DNA of 8,856 bases, from the NCBI GenBank assembly GCA_036501345.1, contig DASYAN010000268.1, forward strand, positions 1 to 8,856, written 5' to 3'. The translations under genes and the position numbers were made by a program. Below are positions 6,861-8,856 of the stretch, in pieces; position 1 is the stretch's first letter; each line of letters starts with the position of its first letter. Under the pieces are notes generated by a model. The model saw nothing but the letters and a program-made list of their open reading frames with translations. It was not told the DNA's origin and did not search any database. The DNA comes from DASYAN01 sp036501345. Lineage in GTDB: Bacteria; Chloroflexota; Ktedonobacteria; Ktedonobacterales; Ktedonobacteraceae.

Positions 6861-6897
6861 CCAACTGACACTTTTTCATCCCTCACTTCGTGTCTAA
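6861..6897 (+). repeat. 37-bp direct repeat, copy 2
   Basis: Perfect copy of 5345-5381, same orientation, 1516 bp downstream. It ends 43 bases before the ATG of the duplicated-domain membrane protein and may therefore lie in that operon's promoter region. A GTG within it (6890-6892) is in frame with that protein but has no ribosome binding site. It does not extend upstream into recognisable LuxR coding sequence. Confidence 0.85.
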
Positions 6898-6927
6898 GCC
6901 ATGTGTCAAAAAGAGATGCATCTGCTT

Positions 6928-6932
6928 AGGAG
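6928..6932 (+). promoter_or_regulatory. Ribosome binding site of the membrane protein gene
   Basis: AGGAG lies eight bases before the ATG at 6941, a near-ideal site. It decides against the in-frame GTG at 6890, which would add 17 residues with three Cys and no conserved look. Confidence 0.7.
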
Positions 6933-6940
6933 TCTTTTCT

Positions 6941-7975
6941 ATGGCATTGACCATACCATTTCTGAAAAACCAATCGGAGGCAAAGCTTGATGGACATCGT
7001 GGTCAAGCGGTGCTTCATGAGCTAGCACCCAGCGCACTTGTCCATGATGAACAGGTGATCGTCCAACACATTCGGGAAGGTCGTTTTCAGCGCAGCCTTT
7101 CACTGATCACAGCATTTGCGAGTCTGCTCAGTGGTCTAGAGGTCAGCTATGAGCACTATATTGGCAGCTATAGCCAGCAAATTATGTTCACCCCAGTGAT
7201 CCTGAGCGCGGGCTTGTTCCTCACAAGCATCTGGGCCGTTTTCAATCGATGGGTGGCTCGTGTCCTGATGCCAATCGTTTCTTTGCTGAACATGCTCAAT
7301 GGGCTGATTGGTTTTTACATGCATATCCGAGGGGTTCAACGCAAACCAGGTGGCTGGCGTCTGCCTGTCTTCAACGTAGTCATGGGACCGCCGCTCATGG
7401 CACCATTATTGTTCATGAGTAGCGGCTTTCTCGGCTTGATTGCTGCGTTCTTGCGACGTGAGGATGACCTTACTCCTCCGCTCCCTAAAAAGGAGGGTCG
7501 CTCTCGACGCTCTTTCTGGCTCGACATGCTTCCTCAGGCGATAACACGAGATGTCAGCACCATCGAGCAAGATATTCGCGAAGGACGTTTCCAGCAAATG
7601 ATGGGAATTGCCACAGCCCTTTCCGGTTTCTTTAGTGGCATTGAGTCCGTCTACTCCCACTACAAGAACAACTATCAGTATCGTATCGAGTGGACACCCG
7701 TTATACTGACCCCAGCCGTGATGATTGCAGGCATTGGGACCGTGTGGAGTCGCACCATTGCTCGCACGCTGCTCCCCATCACATCGGCATTGGCACTCAT
7801 TGATGGAACCATCGGCTTTTTCTATCATGTCCGTGGAGTCTTACGCCGTCCTGGTGGCAAAAAGCATCTTGTCTATAATGTGCTCTATGGACCACCTATC
7901 TTTGCGCCACTGCTGTTTGCCTCCACGGGTTTTCTGGGTTTGCTTGCCAGTCTTTTACGAAGGGAGAAAGCATGA
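6941..7975 (+). CDS. Integral membrane protein with two tandem homologous 4-TM halves
   Basis: A 344-aa protein of unrecognised family made of two repeats, residues 43-174 and 211-342, which align with no gap at a constant offset of 168 and are about half identical. Shared landmarks are IREGRFQ, a Tyr/Glu/His/Tyr cluster around H72/H240, TPVIL, H128/H296 in 'H-(I/V)-RGV', RPGG-type loops, NV..GPP, APLLF and GFLGL ending LRRE. Each half has about four hydrophobic segments (about 51-70, 83-101, 109-127 and 146-171, and their equivalents), so about eight in all. The paired conserved His residues near membrane edges could bind haem or a metal, but this is speculation. The stop overlaps the next gene's start by four bases (ATGA), so the two are translationally coupled. 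By context it may anchor or pass electrons for the dehydrogenase encoded next. Confidence 0.85.
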   Translation: MALTIPFLKNQSEAKLDGHRGQAVLHELAPSALVHDEQVIVQHIREGRFQRSLSLITAFASLLSGLEVSYEHYIGSYSQQIMFTPVILSAGLFLTSIWAVFNRWVARVLMPIVSLLNMLNGLIGFYMHIRGVQRKPGGWRLPVFNVVMGPPLMAPLLFMSSGFLGLIAAFLRREDDLTPPLPKKEGRSRRSFWLDMLPQAITRDVSTIEQDIREGRFQQMMGIATALSGFFSGIESVYSHYKNNYQYRIEWTPVILTPAVMIAGIGTVWSRTIARTLLPITSALALIDGTIGFFYHVRGVLRRPGGKKHLVYNVLYGPPIFAPLLFASTGFLGLLASLLRREKA

Positions 7976-8808
7976 AAATCCAGAAGCGCAAGCATCATAC
8001 ATGTTCAATGGCCTCGCAAGCGCAACAGAGCAAAGCACCATCGGCAGATACCCAACGTCTCCCGCTCGATGCTAGGACTGGCGAGCCTCTTGCTCCATGT
8101 GCTCAGCCGGGCTACTATCCAGGCTACTCGACGCTGAGCCAGCAAGCATTTTGGGATGAAGCAACACGCCAGCTTGTTCTGGCACGTGTCGAACAGGTCC
8201 CGCCCATTCGTTTCTTTACACCTGAAGAAGCACAACTGATGCAGGCTGTGTGTGATCGCTTGCTTCCTCAAGATGATCGGGATGAGGCCCATAAGATTCC
8301 TGTCCTGAATACTATTGACGACCGACTCTTCAACAGACGTATCGATGGCTATCGCTTCGAGGATATGCCCCCTGACCATGAGGCACATCGTCTCGGTTTG
8401 CAAGCCATTGATCTGATTGCCAAGTATCTCTACAACAAACCATTCGTTAAGCTTGGCCCACACGACCAAGACACTGTCTTACAAACCATCCATGACGAAA
8501 AGCCACCAGCCGCACAAGAGATCTGGCAAAAAATGTCTATCCAACGTTTCTGGATGCTTCTCGTGCAAGATGTCGTTGATGCTTATTATGCTCATCCCTA
8601 TGCCTGGGACGAAATTGGCTACGGAGGCCCCGCCTACCCACGTGGCTATATGCGGCTTGAGGGAGGAAAAGCTGAACCCTGGGAGGTCGATGAGCAGCGA
8701 TACGAATGGAAAGCGCCACCATCTGCACTCTCTGATGTCTACAGGCCCATTGGAGGCGTTGTACATGATCACAAACAACAGACGCCTGGACAGGAAGGAA
8801 CGCATTGA
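7972..8808 (+). CDS. Gluconate 2-dehydrogenase subunit 3-like protein
   Basis: A small-subunit homologue (Gluconate_2-dh3 family) of 278 aa. In membrane-bound gluconate dehydrogenases this subunit pairs with a GMC-type flavoprotein and helps its assembly or export. The domain starts at about residue 80 with RFFTPEEAQLMQAVCDRLLP and ends with the AWDEIGYGGPAYPRGYMRL block (211-229). Residues 1-78 form a low-complexity, Pro/Gln-rich extension containing GYYPGYSTLS. There is no signal peptide or twin-arginine motif and no membrane segment, unlike exported relatives, so it probably acts in the cytoplasm or at the inner face. AGGGAG lies five bases before the ATG, which overlaps the stop of the membrane protein gene; Met13 is an alternative start. 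It is followed after 28 bases by the next gene of the operon. Confidence 0.85.
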   Translation: MKIQKRKHHTCSMASQAQQSKAPSADTQRLPLDARTGEPLAPCAQPGYYPGYSTLSQQAFWDEATRQLVLARVEQVPPIRFFTPEEAQLMQAVCDRLLPQDDRDEAHKIPVLNTIDDRLFNRRIDGYRFEDMPPDHEAHRLGLQAIDLIAKYLYNKPFVKLGPHDQDTVLQTIHDEKPPAAQEIWQKMSIQRFWMLLVQDVVDAYYAHPYAWDEIGYGGPAYPRGYMRLEGGKAEPWEVDEQRYEWKAPPSALSDVYRPIGGVVHDHKQQTPGQEGTH

Positions 8809-8824
8809 ACAGAGAAGCAGATAA

Positions 8825-8830
8825 GAGGAG
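8825..8830 (+). promoter_or_regulatory. Ribosome binding site of the last, truncated gene
   Basis: GAGGAG is placed six bases before the ATG at 8837, a strong and well-spaced site. It supports a real gene start so close to the window edge. Confidence 0.7.
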
Positions 8831-8836
8831 CTAAAA

Positions 8837-8856
8837 ATGAAACTTCCCTTGTTTGG
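8837..8856 (+). CDS. 5' end of a gene, possibly GMC oxidoreductase (partial)
   Basis: Only six complete codons (MKLPLF) and the first two bases of a seventh lie in the window, so the product cannot be read. The start is supported by GAGGAG and by the 28-base gap after the subunit 3-like gene, which puts it in the same operon. In related operons the subunit 3 gene sits next to the large FAD-containing GMC dehydrogenase, so that is the best guess, from context alone. Confidence 0.45.

Noticed and set aside
6890..6940. GTG start 17 codons upstream for the membrane protein
   Set aside because: It falls inside the 37-bp repeat with no ribosome binding site, while the ATG at 6941 has AGGAG at ideal spacing.

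Overview
The window looks like accessory chromosome from a multicellular-type soil or compost bacterium, most likely Ktedonobacteria (Chloroflexota). This is inferred from family style, not from a marker gene: a methyltransferase of a type I associate with that class, a large MalT-like LuxR regulator (here only its 3' part), an IS630-type element and a gluconate 2-dehydrogenase subunit 3-like protein. There are no rRNA, tRNA or CRISPR features.

Left part (1-1700): visibly more AT-rich than the rest. It holds an unrecognised 346-aa protein on the minus strand, a degenerate 3 x 21-bp tandem repeat, a doubtful 73-aa ORF and a mostly empty spacer. Next comes a minus-strand class I SAM-dependent methyltransferase (about 1704-2672).

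Middle (2830-5352): a mobile and damaged zone. A 199-bp segment bounded by 21-bp inverted repeats (MITE-like) abuts an IS630-family transposase. The transposase is split into two frames at a perfect -1 slippery heptamer (A AAA AAG), and the predicted fusion protein has a full DD34E triad. Directly after its stop codon begins the 3' half of a MalT-like LuxR regulator. The ATPase half is absent, so this regulator is a fragment.

Right part (5345-8856): a 37-bp perfect direct repeat occurs twice, once over the LuxR stop codon and once 1516 bp downstream. The copies bracket an enolase-superfamily (mandelate racemase-type) gene and a minus-strand GNAT acetyltransferase remnant, and each also lies just upstream of a gene. 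After the second copy is a compact operon: a membrane protein made of two ungapped, about 50% identical 4-TM halves; a gluconate 2-dehydrogenase subunit 3-like protein (4-bp overlap); and the start of a third gene with a strong ribosome binding site, cut by the window end and by context possibly a GMC-type flavin dehydrogenase. The last three genes probably form one membrane-associated oxidoreductase. The enolase-type enzyme could act on a related sugar acid, but that link is inference.
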